NCBI GenBank assembly: GCA_026419785.1
Contig: JAODTK010005869.1
Coordinates: forward strand, 241,327-305,326
Length of the DNA stretch: 64,000 nt
From: Sclerodactyla briareus
Lineage: Eukaryota; Echinodermata; Holothuroidea; Dendrochirotida; Sclerodactylidae
Direction of reading: 5' to 3'
Part shown: one piece after another, positions 20,800-32,372 of the stretch
Position numbering within the stretch: position 1 is the stretch's first letter
Layout: every line of letters begins with the position of its first letter
Position numbers and translations under genes: made by a program
The notes under the pieces: generated by a model
The model's database searches: none
The model's input: the letters and a program-made list of their open reading frames with translations, nothing else
Told to the model about the DNA's origin: nothing

Positions 20800-22600
20800 C
20801 AATGTAATGGGAGAGCTTTTTAAGAGAGGATTTTTAAAATCCTTGTAGCACTTTCAACCTAGCCATGGCCATTTTGGTTTTTCTCTTCACCTGTATTAAG
20901 CCGAGACCGAATCTAATCCTAGTGACTACGTTACCTTATCACAGAGATGCCCTACTTTCTTCTTCTTCTTTTCTGGAATGAATAAGGAAGGAGAATTAAA
21001 AGAGGATTATTGTAATCCCTGTTGAACCCCTGGATATCCATTGCCTTTATTGTTCGCAACTCGGTACCCGGTCCTAATCCACAAGGGCACTGACCATATA
21101 CCTGATCACTGCTTATATAGGATGCCACATCGTGCGTTCCGAATACCTGACGGAAAGAAAATGAATGAATTACGTCGAGGATATTGTGGGTGGATGCTGA
21201 GCTCCCTTTGCATTTTGAATATCTTATGCCTAATTTAGGGAAATGCTACCTTGTTATATTCTCAAACCCTAGTATGGTGTTTAGCTAGTATAACAAGTTT
21301 GGCTGGCACGCTTTTCCACACTTCATGGGAATAATAAATAATGAGAACACCTATTTATATAGCGCCTCTCCCCACAAGGCTCGAAGCGCTTGACAAAACA
21401 GAACATGCGAACAAATAAACATTATAGGACATTAACAAATGGTTTTTAGACGGGACTTAAGGTAGCGAGTTCTGACAATGACATAGATCTTCAGGGAGTC
21501 CCTGTTTTATACGCCGGGGCAGGATGTGAGAACCACGCTCTCCAGTCTTGAGGTATGTTGGTGGTGGGAACAATCAGGAAGTTTCCTGTCGGCGATTCTG
21601 CGATACAGCGAGGCTTGTAACCTTCAGCAGATTACTGAGGTATGCGGGTCCGTGGTGGATAGACTTAAATGCTAGTATTAAATCTTAAACTGAATGCGTT
21701 CATTATGAAAGCCAGTGAATGATTTTCAGGATGTGGTGTGATACTGTCCATAGGACGGACTCGGCCAAAACAAACCCTGGCGGAGGAGTGAGGGATCGCG
21801 CAGCGGTTCAGAGTGGTATGGGTAGGCCGAACAGGGCAGGAGTTTTACAGTAGTCAAGTTTAGAGGCAATGACAGGCATGAGCAATATGTAAAGAGGCAG
21901 TTGCGTTGAGATAAGAACGGAATCCTCCCAAGATATACTCTGTATTAGTGTATTTTCGTGTTTTGTTTTTTGTTTTTCTGTTTTGTCAATTTTTTTTCGA
22001 GATCACAAGGGCGAGAACAGGGTCGAGAATGGCGCGCGTATTCCCCATCGAGAGTGAAAAAAAAACAAAGAGGCGAATTGGTGGCGTGATAATAGGAACA
22101 TCGCCGTTCACTGAGCGGACCCATCTCTCCATTTGTCTTCACATATACTCCTTTCCCTCTTTTGGATTTTACGTCTCTTTTTCTTCCCTTTCTCTCTTTA
22201 TTCTATCCCTTTTGTCTCTCCTCCTATACTAATACTGTCCCCTCCCCCTTCCTATCATCGATTTGTCGTCTCATATTGTTCAGAGGTGCAACTTTTCCCT
22301 CCCCTACCCCCCCCCACCCCCAACTTCAGGCACGCCTCTGCTGCCGAGCCTCATAGTTCTATGTTTCATGTTCTGCTTTTATAAAGTATATCTCAGAGAT
22401 ATACGCTGTAACATCTGTAGTTTTCACACGAACTAGTCGATAGGTACCGGTGCTGCCAGTAGGAAATTATTCGCAGTAGAGGGATTCGAGACAGTTTAGC
22501 AAATAGGATCATATCTATGATTGAGCAGCTTGATCAGCTGGGAAGGAACGTAAATAATTTTAATAGTCTACTCGCCAGGCCCCCAAGAAATAGAAACAGT
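20800..22600. repeat. Duplicated segment, arm 2 (interrupted by a LINE)
   Basis: It matches 17050-18404 on both sides of the LINE fragment at 21330-21940. The identity is obvious but broken by many small indels. The polypyrimidine-rich region is also conserved. Confidence 0.87.
21330..21940 (-). mobile_element. LINE 3' end, copy L3, inserted in duplicated arm 2
   Basis: On the minus strand, GLPEDLCHCQNSLP followed (after a frameshift) by the equivalent of FKSxLKTHL gives the C-terminus seen in the other copies. GAGGCGCTATATAAATAGGT and an ATT-rich tail (21330-21345) close the element. The uninterrupted arm 1 sets the junctions: after TTCATG on the left and before TATTAGTGTA on the right. The element is therefore about 600 bp and 5'-truncated. 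Confidence 0.8.
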
Positions 22601-23275
22601 GCAAGGCCCGTACAGAGTGGGACCATAATATAATAGGCACTCTCGTGAGTTGGACAATGCGCCAAGGTCCATTCAGGGTGGGGCCCTGGATAAACATATC
22701 TGTCAGCTGCCCAATTGAAAAAAGAGGGCCAGGCAAAAAGGGGCAGGGATTAATGAATAACTATGTAGCTTCCGCTGTAGGCACACACAGGGGACGGCCT
22801 GGAATAAACACTACTCGTCAGCATCCGATGCAAGGCCCAAACGGGGACCCTAATAAACACTATCGTAGCTGTTAATGCAGGCCCAGACAGAAGGGGCTGA
22901 ATGATACTATAGTTAGCTGCCGATGCAAGCCCAGACAGGGGACCCTGGATAAACACTATCGTCAGACCGATGCCAAAGCCCGACCGGGGGTCCCCTGTAT
23001 ATCACTATCGTCGCTGTCAATGCTAGGCCCAGACATGGTCCTGGAATAAGTACTATCGTCAGCTTTCAATACAAGGCCCAGACAGGGGACCCTGGATAGA
23101 CAGCTATCGTCAGCTTGTCAATGCAAGGCCCAGACAGGGGAGGGGCTGAATGAATACCATGTTAGCTGTCATGCCGCCCATACGGTCGGGACCCTGATCA
23201 GCACTTTTGGTAGCTGCCAACGCCAGGTCCAAACGGATTGAACCCTGGATAAACACTGCCATCGCATTGCTGCGA
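22601..23275. repeat. 50-bp minisatellite, array 3, about 13 units
   Basis: Two unit types alternate irregularly. One contains GGGGACCCTGGATAAACACT. The other contains AGGGGCTGAATGAATACTAT. Both share CAGCTGCCRATGCAAGGCCC. The mixing suggests unequal exchange within the array. Confidence 0.9.
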
Positions 23276-23389
23276 CCCTTACTTTACAACAGCGCGCCCT
23301 CCGTGCGGTGAATCCACAAATGTTGATCGTGGAACGAGAACGCTTAAGTCCTTAAATGCAAGGCGAAGCCTTAATACGGAGAAATCACG

Positions 23390-24035
23390 ATAGGAGTGCC
23401 GGTTTCCATTGCACGCGGCGGGCGGGCGTTTTCTCGACTCTGTCATGTAGCGATTTCTTCCGCCCGCCACGTGTCCGCGTGGTCTTTCGTAATCAATTAA
23501 ATTATTCGGGATTCCCTGCAATCTACCATTACCGGCTTACCGGCTCGAAGCCGGATATGGAGAGTAAGAGGGACCATTTTAGGTTCCATAATGTTTCCAA
23601 CACATTCATATCTGTTTTCAACCCTAGGGGATGAGATTTTATCTACAGATTGTGTCTATATTCCACGGCCACCAGACACCTATTTGAACACATATTTACA
23701 TGTTGAAAAAAAACCGATGATATGGCAAGAATTTGCTAATTTAACTCTCCAAAACCTGTCAAGTTTTTAATGGTGGTGGGGGTCGTAATCGTTGAAGTCA
23801 GAACACTGGTTTTCAGAAATAAACACCGTTGTTTATGTTTACTCAACACTAGTATGCGTCCGGTGTTTGATAAATAAAATAAGAATAATAATAAGTAGGC
23901 TACATCGGTTCTTATATACGCATATACACCTAAAAGTGAGGAAAGTGCGTGACGCAGAAAACGCCTCCCGCCCGCCCGCCCGCGTAACTGGAAACGAGTC
24001 TTCACAAACGCCCGCCCGCCCGTTTGCATGGAAAC
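23390..24035. repeat. Inverted CG-rich clusters (GCGGGCGGGCG / CGCCCGCCCGC)
   Basis: GGTTTCCATTGCACGCGGCG then GGCGGGCGTTTTCTC at ~23401 is matched in inverse orientation at 23957-24032. There CGCCCGCCCG occurs twice, once followed by GTTTGCATGGAAACC. A similar GGAAAC/GTTTCC word borders each cluster. Separation is ~550 bp. This could be a foldback transposon or a short CpG-rich regulatory region; no gene start can be assigned. Confidence 0.55.
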
Positions 24036-27000
24036 CCCCGGCCGGCTTACACTTCATTCATCCTCACCCGAGCGACAAAGACACTCCTGAAACCTTAGTC
24101 AAACAGTTAGTAAGTCTTTTTTTTTTTTCTTTGATCGATAACCTACATCTGGAATTATTTTTTTTGAGGAACGCGGCGTTCATTGAATTTCTCAATTCCT
24201 AACTCTAATCCCTTGATCATGGAAAGAATCAGTCCACGCCTCCTGACTACATTGTGGCGTGGGCGATATACGTGGCTGTTCATACAATGCTCGAATAATC
24301 ATGACAAGCACTGAAGTACTCAAGTGCATCAGCCTAATGAATAATTTCACATGACATGAAGAGGCATACAGGCATCGCACGTTTTGAGGTTGTTCGTCGA
24401 AAATTGATTGGAAGATACGTAATTCGCAGGTTTTGTTCATAACGAGCTTCGATAAAACGGTAAACAGAAAGTGAATTCAAGTAACAGTGCGTGGGTTTTC
24501 CCCCAAACTAATTGAGTCAGTAGAATCATCCAGTACTTAAGAAAGTGATCGCCACAAGTGCCTTGCCTGATTACCCGTTAGAAACGGAAGACCACATCCA
24601 CCAGGCTAGTTTCATGTGAATCAAATAAACTTGCATAATTTTGCGTACATTATGTAACTTGACACATCATGACCCCCATTGACCCCAACTTTTCTCTTGA
24701 AATCTATAACCAAAGAAAGATCACGCCCACAAACTTTTATATAAATCAGGCAAACTTTATATCTTGGCATGAAATTTGCCATTAGTCCCACGTTTAAACC
24801 ATCAGTCATCATGACTCTATTGTTCATGGGGATTGAAGGTAAACCCTACTCCAAAGAAAATGTAAAGATCCAACAAACTCTTTAAAAATGTAGATGAAAA
24901 GAACGTATTTCAGAAAAACCCTACATCGCTATTCGGAGTTCCAAACTCATTTGGTTTTCACGTTATTGACGTTATTTTCAGGCAATGCCGTGTCATGGAA
25001 CCCCCGGTGAATATTGGCCGATTCCGTTTGCATGAAACTTCAAATAAACGGTATACTAGAACGTCGCATTGGTATAATTATATCGGTGATATATTGTTCG
25101 AATGTACTGAGTGATTATGTCCGCCTAACGTCCGTCCTGCAAACGATGCCGTCGCCTTTGTTCCAGTTGCTATCAGACGACAGTGTCTCTTTAAATAGCA
25201 CAGACTACATCCAAAATCTAATTGTCGTGGGACATGATTCGATCGACCTATTCTGTTTATGACCCATCCCCTACGCAGCGTGTAAGATCATGATCTTTTG
25301 TGGAAATGGGACCCTGGTTTTGGACACACTCGTTCCTGGCAACAGTAGCCAAGGTTGCGGCGAGGTGGATGGCTTAAAGATGGTTATTATTACCACTAAG
25401 TTAATATAATAATATATATGTCTTGTAACTCATCAGCTGTTCTGGTTTGTGTTTTTTCACTAATTAACTGAATTTAATGACCCTGAATTGTTATAGGGGC
25501 AAATACCAACATGTCATCAGACCACGGCAATGAACTAAGTGACAAAAAGCGAAGTCTCGAAACGTACTTCAATATATTCGTCCCCAAATTTTCTCCCCGC
25601 AAAGAGATTTTATGAAACATGAATTAATTCATAGCGGATTAGCGCGGAAATAAAGCTCTGGCTTTAGGATCGATAAATTGGCGTGATTTGTTATGAAACC
25701 CCCGGAGAGTTTACCCTCTACAGTGCTGTTACCACAGTCGTGCCCTCTCAGTGTCAGATATATTGAACGTATGAAATGCAAATTATGGTATATTAGGTAA
25801 CGATCGTTATTTCTTTACGCCAACTAACACGGAGGCCCAAGTTGAATTATAGAAAAGTAAGCGAGGAACACACAACCGAGCCTGAGGTCCTACAATGACG
25901 ATGACGCTTGGTCAGTCTTTCACTGAATTTGCTTCCTTTCGAGTCTTTTCAGATCAGATCTTCTTATAATTTTCAAGAATCTCGTCGGGCAAATCGCGTG
26001 AACCGTGCCCTCATATTAAATTAATATTTCACAGCCAACTCTCCACCCTAAATATTTCATGTTTATTGAGAACGAAGTGGTTTTCCTCCTGTAACATCTC
26101 CAAAGTAACTGCTGTTAGGATAATCTTTTTTTGCTGCCTTCGCCTATTTCTTAGTCTCTTGTTGAGACTTTATAGTCATCAACGCGATGTGTCATGAAAA
26201 AAAAATATAATGGAAAGTTAACTCTTATCCCCTTCTTATAATGTTCAGTGATGAATCGCTGATCAATAAATAGCGCAGTGGGAATCGAGCACTTGAGCCT
26301 AAATGATGGGGCGCAAGGAACGAGAAACAAAATCAAGACGAGAACTACTCAGTTCTCGACAGCCTCGGCTGCGGACAACATCCAAAACCCAGAAAGTTCC
26401 CTATGGGCCGGGTGATCCTAGGGGCGGGGGAGTGATTCCCCCAACCATAATGGAGGAGACCTATTTCAGATGGACCCTCTCCCCCTCAAATTTTGAGAAT
26501 GTTAAGGAATTTGGCAAATTCAAATATAATAATAATGCCTTGAAAGATATCCTTCCTCCTTGATGAGATTGGGCGAGTTTCTTTTTAGGACAATTTTTGG
26601 TGCGCTTTCGTTTAACACAGTGTGTATTCATACATGTAATTATACATAACACCTATTATCTACTACAACTTCATTTGAACTTCATTTCTACAACTTCATT
26701 TCAATAGGGTGATTTGTTTACCCGGAGCAAATACTCCGAAATTACCCAATCATTTTCCTTAACAAAGATCCCTGAATATGTGGTTGCGCTTGTCATTTCA
26801 TCTTCATACCCCATTTACAACTATTGCTGCAACGATTGAAGAATTCTCCAAGAGAATGGGCATTCCAGCAAATCACGACCTACGTTCTCCAGAATGCATC
26901 AAAATATTTCTATAACCACCTGGAATAGTCGCCTCCTAATCCCAACTGAAGATTTAGCCGGTTCCGTGTATCCCGGAACGTATGCGCTATACCCTAGTAT

Positions 27001-29497
27001 CCCCTGGACAAGCTGAATGCACCACGATATCGCGAATGAACTCGCGAACCCATCTCCTTACACCTTCATATAGGTCTCGAATCTACACTCAAGCCTGTTT
27101 TCGGTTATAAGAAAACATCCCCGACCCACTTGGTCATTGTGATTGACATTTCTGAGATATCATTGAAAATTTACTGGAAATGAGCCTAATTTGCAAAACA
27201 CCTAAAAAAATTGGGAAACTTCTTTCCAAATGCAGCCCCCTGCAAAAAGTATAACTCTGATCTTATGAACGATGTCCGTTGCCTCAGATCTTCTTGGTCC
27301 CGAAGGCCATTTGCAGTCATCTCAACTTGTAATTTTACCTATCTTACATTATCGCACCGCGCTCGCCAAAAGTGCCATTTTCCGAATGTTTTTCGAGCAC
27401 CATTGACCAAAACCAACATTTTTCTTGAGCGGTCCGTGCCAACTCTCTTGGCGTCTCCGCTCACCCCAAAAGTTCCGGTGAGTCAGGGGAACTGAAACCG
27501 CAACGTTCCTACGTTTCCTACTGAAATGATCTCTAGCTCAGATAATTTCGTCGCCACTTGGAATGGCTCTTCGACAGATGCATGCCCGCTCAATATTCCA
27601 ATATGTTGTCTCTAGAAGTCATACCGAGCTATGCCCCCGTAACCTACCATAACACTCGATCTGGGACATCGTGCTCCTTCAAGTCCTTGCAAATTGGAGA
27701 GCTCTCAAAAGTGCTTGCTTTTGTGATCTTGGGGGACTTCGGAAACCAACATTTTCTTGTTTCTTGTTTCGTGTTGTTGTTTTTTTTGTCATTTTTTCAG
27801 ACACGCACTTTGTTAGCCTATAGTGCCAAACAAAATGGAAATCTCCAAACTTTGTTCTCATACCTCAGACCAGATATGCTCCAGTGGAGATAACATTCCC
27901 GATCTGTACACAGCGTGTCTTCTCATAAGAAAAACGGCCTCTATTTGAGAGGGTCTTTCCGATCAAAATGAGGTCGCATTTTTAAAGAAAAAATACGTTC
28001 GAGAGTCACGACACATGTGCAACGAAACGATGTAGAGAGCCCATACTTCTCCATAAGGATTCTTATGTGGAGTATATAATCCCTAAACGTATGAGTCAGG
28101 TCAAGGTTCGCAAACGGTCACATAGATTATAGCCCGGTAATTTCGTGCTGGACGATAAACTTTGCAACCAAAAGGATGTAGGAAGTTTCACTCTGGCACG
28201 AATTGTCCATGTGGAGGTGAAGTGGTGAGCTGAATGGGGGCGAGGTCAAGGTCATCGGTATACATTAGTGCGTTTTCCCTTTGATTGCGATTGTGCTGAT
28301 ATTCAACGATACCGATATGGAAGTAACAAGCCAGTCTGTGTTCTCCATGTATAAATATGCATAAACAGTGAGCTATGTATAATGTAACAACACATTCTAC
28401 AGCAGGAGATACTAACATTCTAACAGCACTCGAGAATTCTAAAACTGTACCCAAAGATGACCCGCGCATGAATCTTGGAGAAGCCATACTTCAGAACAGT
28501 CCGTCAGCCCGAACCAATTAACTCTCGATCATCGCTACTGGTCTACCCCAGATCCATCATCGAAACAACCAAACTGGTAACATGGAAATGCTAAGCTATC
28601 AGAGTATTCTCACTGCAAGTGTTTAAAACGTAATTAGCATTTAATGGACGCCCATTTTCCCGGGAAACATACGTAATAGATAGAAATGAACATAATAGGG
28701 AATTTGGACGATCACGAATATATTATTATCTGATGGTCAGTTTGAACCGTGGAAGAGTTTTCAAAAATAGAGGAAAAATGAGACAGGCTTGTTTCGAAAT
28801 GCACGAATATAGACGCGGTAGATCATTGGGCCTGAATTTGACGAAACAATAATGGTACTGTAGTAATGGGGGGAAAAGTCTTCACGAACTTCTCCCTAGA
28901 CCGGCTAATGGACCATATATCATCTGAATCAATTTTGAATTTGTATTAGAGAAAAGCGATTGGAACATAAGTGATCATCACACTTATACGCAGTGCCGCT
29001 ACGAAAATTGCAGATCATTGCACCGCTTCGCGGCACCCTGTTTCGTGATTGACCTAAGTTGTTAATTAATCGGCGGTCAACGACTCCAGATTGACGGCAA
29101 AAAAGGAAGTGAGAGGGGAAATTCCAATCTTAACGCTTATGGCAATTTATTGAGAAGTCTCAATTGACAATCTCCAAAATGTACTACCATTCGACGAAAA
29201 TCATAACCTCGATTGCTAATTCACTGCGCAGTACGCTGTGTCGATTGCAAGTGACTTCGGAACAGCGTTTAGAGTATATTTAGATACCTATTTACACAGC
29301 GTTCCTTACCTCGTATCACGGTACATTACCAGATAAGTTGACACAACCTTGGCGGGTTTTCTTACAGTTGTTCGGGGTTGTTTTAGAAACCTTCTGAGTA
29401 TTGTGCCGCTTATCTGATATTTATGATATTCCCGAGTTAACTGGAACGCAGCCATGTCCAATGTCTGATCTGGGAGTTGGTTGCTCTTCTCGTGTCC
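24036..29497. other. Long stretch without supported gene
   Basis: No tandem structure or match to other parts of the window was found. Frames at 24192-24440, 26303-26563, 27211-27495, 27558-27893 and 28188-28487 have no recognisable motif or clear splice context. It is probably intergenic or intronic DNA with unrecognised old repeats. Confidence 0.4.
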
Positions 29498-29790
29498 CAC
29501 GTTAGGTAATGAGGACCGTGGGTGACCTAATTGTTGAGGCGCCGAACTTAAAACCCCAGAGGACCGTGGGTTCGAGTCAACGTTGTACCATTGAGCAAGA
29601 TTCTTCATCCCGCCCCCTTCTCTCCACCCATGTGCTAAATGGGTCCCTGTGAGATGCGACTTGTGTCAAAGCGCACTTCGGCGCAGCATATAGCTACTTT
29701 GTGGGGGACCAATAACCAAGGTAATATTTGTGGAGCGCACTTAATACAACGCAGGGTAAGGTGCGCTATATATATCTCAAATATCTAAGA
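29498..29790 (+). mobile_element. tRNA-derived SINE, family B
   Basis: The head has an A-box-like GGTGACCTAATTGTTGAGGC (29521-29540) and a B-box GTGGGTTCGAGTC (29567-29579), spaced as in a tRNA-Leu/Ser-like gene but lacking a proper cloverleaf. The body continues CCATTGAGCAAGATTCTTCA and CCACCCATGTGCTAAATGGG. Both are common in marine invertebrate tRNA-SINEs. The 3' end GGTGCGCTATATATATC resembles the tail of the LINE family in this window. Confidence 0.82.
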
Positions 29791-29845
29791 TCCAATAATG
29801 GCGAAGAGACGATGTCGTCTCGCAAAACCCGCCGAATAATGGAGG

Positions 29846-30000
29846 ATGCCGTTCACATGACGTCACGACAAAACTCGCCTCGTGGTTATATCGAGAATAC
29901 TTCCATATTGATGTATCCGTGTGGCGGTACACTATCGATATCGTATTGCACTGGGCAATTCTTTATCGCGAGTTTGTGACGTAATACAAACGTCGCCGTC
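29846..30000. mobile_element. TGACGTCA-ended MITE, copy C (inverted relative to A)
   Basis: The left end GCCGTTCACATGACGTCACG matches the right end of copy A. The right end, reverse-complemented GGCGACGTTTGTATTACGTC, matches the left end of A. CTATCGATATCG and GTGGCGGTACAC in the interior pair with copy A. Confidence 0.7.
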
Positions 30001-31440
30001 TATTCTTCACGAGTTGCTATGAGACGACATACAGCTTCATTTACGAGTGGAGTTGTAAAATCTGATTTGAATCTAAATCATTTGAAACACAAAACGGCAG
30101 GATTTTTTTTATTTCAGGTTCACAGAAATGTTCTGGAATGTTCTGAATCAAGGGGCCTATCAGGTCTGAGACCACATTCTTCTCGATGCAACGTGATCAA
30201 ACATCACGTGGTAGCAGAAACTCCTTCAACTCCCACGGACGACGAACGGAGACACGACAAAAATCACGACTCAGAAGGTCGTCGATCAGTTCCCATGCAA
30301 CAAAATCTAACCCGCAAGAGAAATTAAACCGATTGCAAGGAGGAGTTTTTCTGAATCTATTATTTTCTTAATGGCAATGTGCTGTCATGTGTATTGTATG
30401 GACCAACTTACAATTACAACTACTACGGCTCACGCAGTCCGTGAACATTATGGCAAATCATCCGAGTGTTCACCTTCCACTTTAGTCTTCTCTATGTATG
30501 AATTTAGACTATTATCTGCTCGTCGTTTCCTGCCTGAAAATTCAAGTCTTCAACAAGAAGCATTGTTCAAGTTGAAAGAAAAAGCACATTGAGAGCGACA
30601 CGAGATAATTTTAGCCATAGAAGATGTAACCTTTCGTCATACTCACGCTACACAATAAGTGCTATGTCGCAAGAAAATTGGGGAGAAATTTAGAAGCCTT
30701 CGTCGCCTCCCGTGTGTGATTGGTAGTGGTCTATTTCAACAGTGTATTCTATCAGTAGAAACTTAAACTCGAGCGATGCAGCATCGCGTCTCTTTCCTCG
30801 AGTTTAGGTGATTCATAGTCACCTCATTGTCGTTACTCGAGCAAGCTTGGCGAATCGTGACATGGTTATCGAGTTTCTGAGTCCTATATCACCCAATATC
30901 ATAATTTTACTTCAAGCACGACGTACTACGCGCATACATTGTCAACTCATTTCGCGCACTGTGTCGGAAACGGATACCCTCCGGCGATCATCCGTTGTAT
31001 AATATCAGCAATTCAGCATCAGCATCTTCAAGCATGGATATGTATTCGCCTTCTAGCTCATCTCGCAATCGGACACGCAGCTGATACACTCAGAGAACGC
31101 ATGCATGAGAAGTGATATTATATGGCTCCGTGTCAGATGACCACTGACGTGGTGATTTGCCGAACCGGCCCATCGTCGCTGTTTTCGTACGCCTGTCTGT
31201 CATGGAAGCCATGCGTGCAATGAAATGGCTTGTTAGATTGACGCCTGCATGACCTGCCTGTTTTTAATGGATGTCAAAATATTCTTGTAACCATATCCTA
31301 GAGTGGCAAAATCCTCACCAAACGTTGTTCTAAGTATAGTATGCACAGTAGTGCAGTATATCTATCGGGAGAGGAAAAAAACCGTCGAAAACCCCTCCCA
31401 GGAGAATCAAAGACCAATTTTCGAGTCTTTGAACGGTCCT
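30001..31440. other. No supported gene; one strong hairpin
   Basis: An acceptor-like TTTTTTTTATTTCAG at 30117 is followed by a 70-codon open frame that I could not support further. The hairpin at 30764-30806 is listed separately. Nothing else recognised. Confidence 0.35.
30764..30806. repeat. Nested hairpin TTAAACTCGAG ... CTCGAGTTTAG
   Basis: An outer 10-bp stem (TAAACTCGAG/CTCGAGTTTA) encloses a second perfect palindrome GCGATGC-A-GCATCGC (30773-30787). Function unknown; it is too short and isolated to name as an RNA gene. Confidence 0.75.
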
Positions 31441-31862
31441 CTTCAACATGTAAAATGTTAACAGATAAAAATTGAAAGCTGGTAAGATGGCGGCCAAAAT
31501 AGCGGCGAAAAATAGGAGGAATCACAGAATATGTATGAAAAACACCCTAAAGGGTCCTCAAAATTGCGGAACAGTCGGTGTGGCCCAAATTCCAGTAACC
31601 ATCATGCTTTATTCCCAATGATATTTCCTGTCATTCGAAAATACAAGATGGCGGCCAATATGGCGGCCAGTGTAGGGAAAATCATGGAATGAGCATAGCA
31701 AATGTATACGAAATTGGAGAACAATCAGTACTGAATCGCTTGATCCCCAGTAATCATATGTCTTATTTTCAACGATTGGTTTTTCTGTCATTTTCAAAAA
31801 ATTGCGTCCAAAATGACCGACAGAATCGGAAAAATCACATAATATGATGGCAGAGGCATGCA
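31440..31862. repeat. Diverged ~160-bp tandem repeat with AAGATGGCGGCCAA core
   Basis: The core AGATGGCGGCCAA-like word recurs near 31485, 31648 and, degraded, 31803. It is followed by a GGAAAAATCA word and an ATTGGAGAACA-like stretch. About 2.5 old copies. The core resembles the GGCGGCCATCTTG of the 7.2-8.2 kb satellite in inverse orientation. Confidence 0.6.
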
Positions 31863-31969
31863 AGAGTAGGAAAAGTTTCTTAGTTTTATATCTACCGGTA
31901 CAAGACGCCAAGTGTAACTCATCAACCTCTCAAGGAACCCGGACCTTATTTATTCATCCTGGATGCACT

Positions 31970-32372
31970 CTGACAAGTGCTCAGATAATATCGAGGCAAG
32001 GGTGTAATCAATCCCAACCTGCTCCCAGACCGCCATCTCACGTCACCTCCAAAAGTACAACAGCGAGCTCCAGGATCCGCCCACGTTCTCGGAACTAGGA
32101 GTGGAAAAAGTGAGAAAAAGTTCGCCATGACTGTCCATAGTCGACCGACGAGTCTTACAACAAGTAACCCGAAACAAACACCAGGACCCAGACACAAGTC
32201 CATTGCATTTCACAGCAGAACACTGTAGTGGAACCCGCGGCCTCACCTATCACAACTGCAAATTACAATCACCTAGGGAAAAACGTCCGGTGTCCGCTGG
32301 AATTTGAACTAGTCATATTTGCTTGTGAGATGTCGATAATACCACTCTGCCACTTTTCATGTCAAGATAAAA
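31970..32372 (-). mobile_element. tRNA-derived SINE, family A, copy 2
   Basis: On the minus strand AGTGGCAGAGTGGTATTATC (A-box-like) and AGTTCAAATTCCAGCGG (B-box-like) form the head at the right end. GTTGGGATTGATTACACCC at the left end matches the 3' block of copy 1. The left breakpoint of the 10.4-kb duplication falls inside this element at about 32062. Confidence 0.75.

Noticed and set aside
18405..23275. A CRISPR-like array of spaced repeats
   Set aside because: The 50-bp units repeat in full with no unique spacers, and nothing bacterial is present; it is a eukaryotic minisatellite.
23792..24202. 136-codon plus-strand frame
   Set aside because: Its middle is the CCCGCC cluster, read as Pro/Ala-rich, and the rest has no recognisable content or splice context.
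26303..26563. 86-codon plus-strand frame with a GGGVIPPTIM segment
   Set aside because: No splice sites, family resemblance or repeat paralogue to support it.
27211..27893. Two consecutive plus-strand frames (94 and 111 codons)
   Set aside because: Different frames with stops between, a long T-run in the second and no motif; not enough to call a gene.
28188..28487. 99-codon minus-strand frame starting MASPRF with a hydrophobic stretch
   Set aside because: No signal-peptide pattern at the start, no splice signals and no recognisable domain; could be chance.
29521..29580. A tRNA gene on the plus strand
   Set aside because: A- and B-box-like elements are present, but the acceptor and anticodon arms do not pair and the sequence runs into a SINE body.
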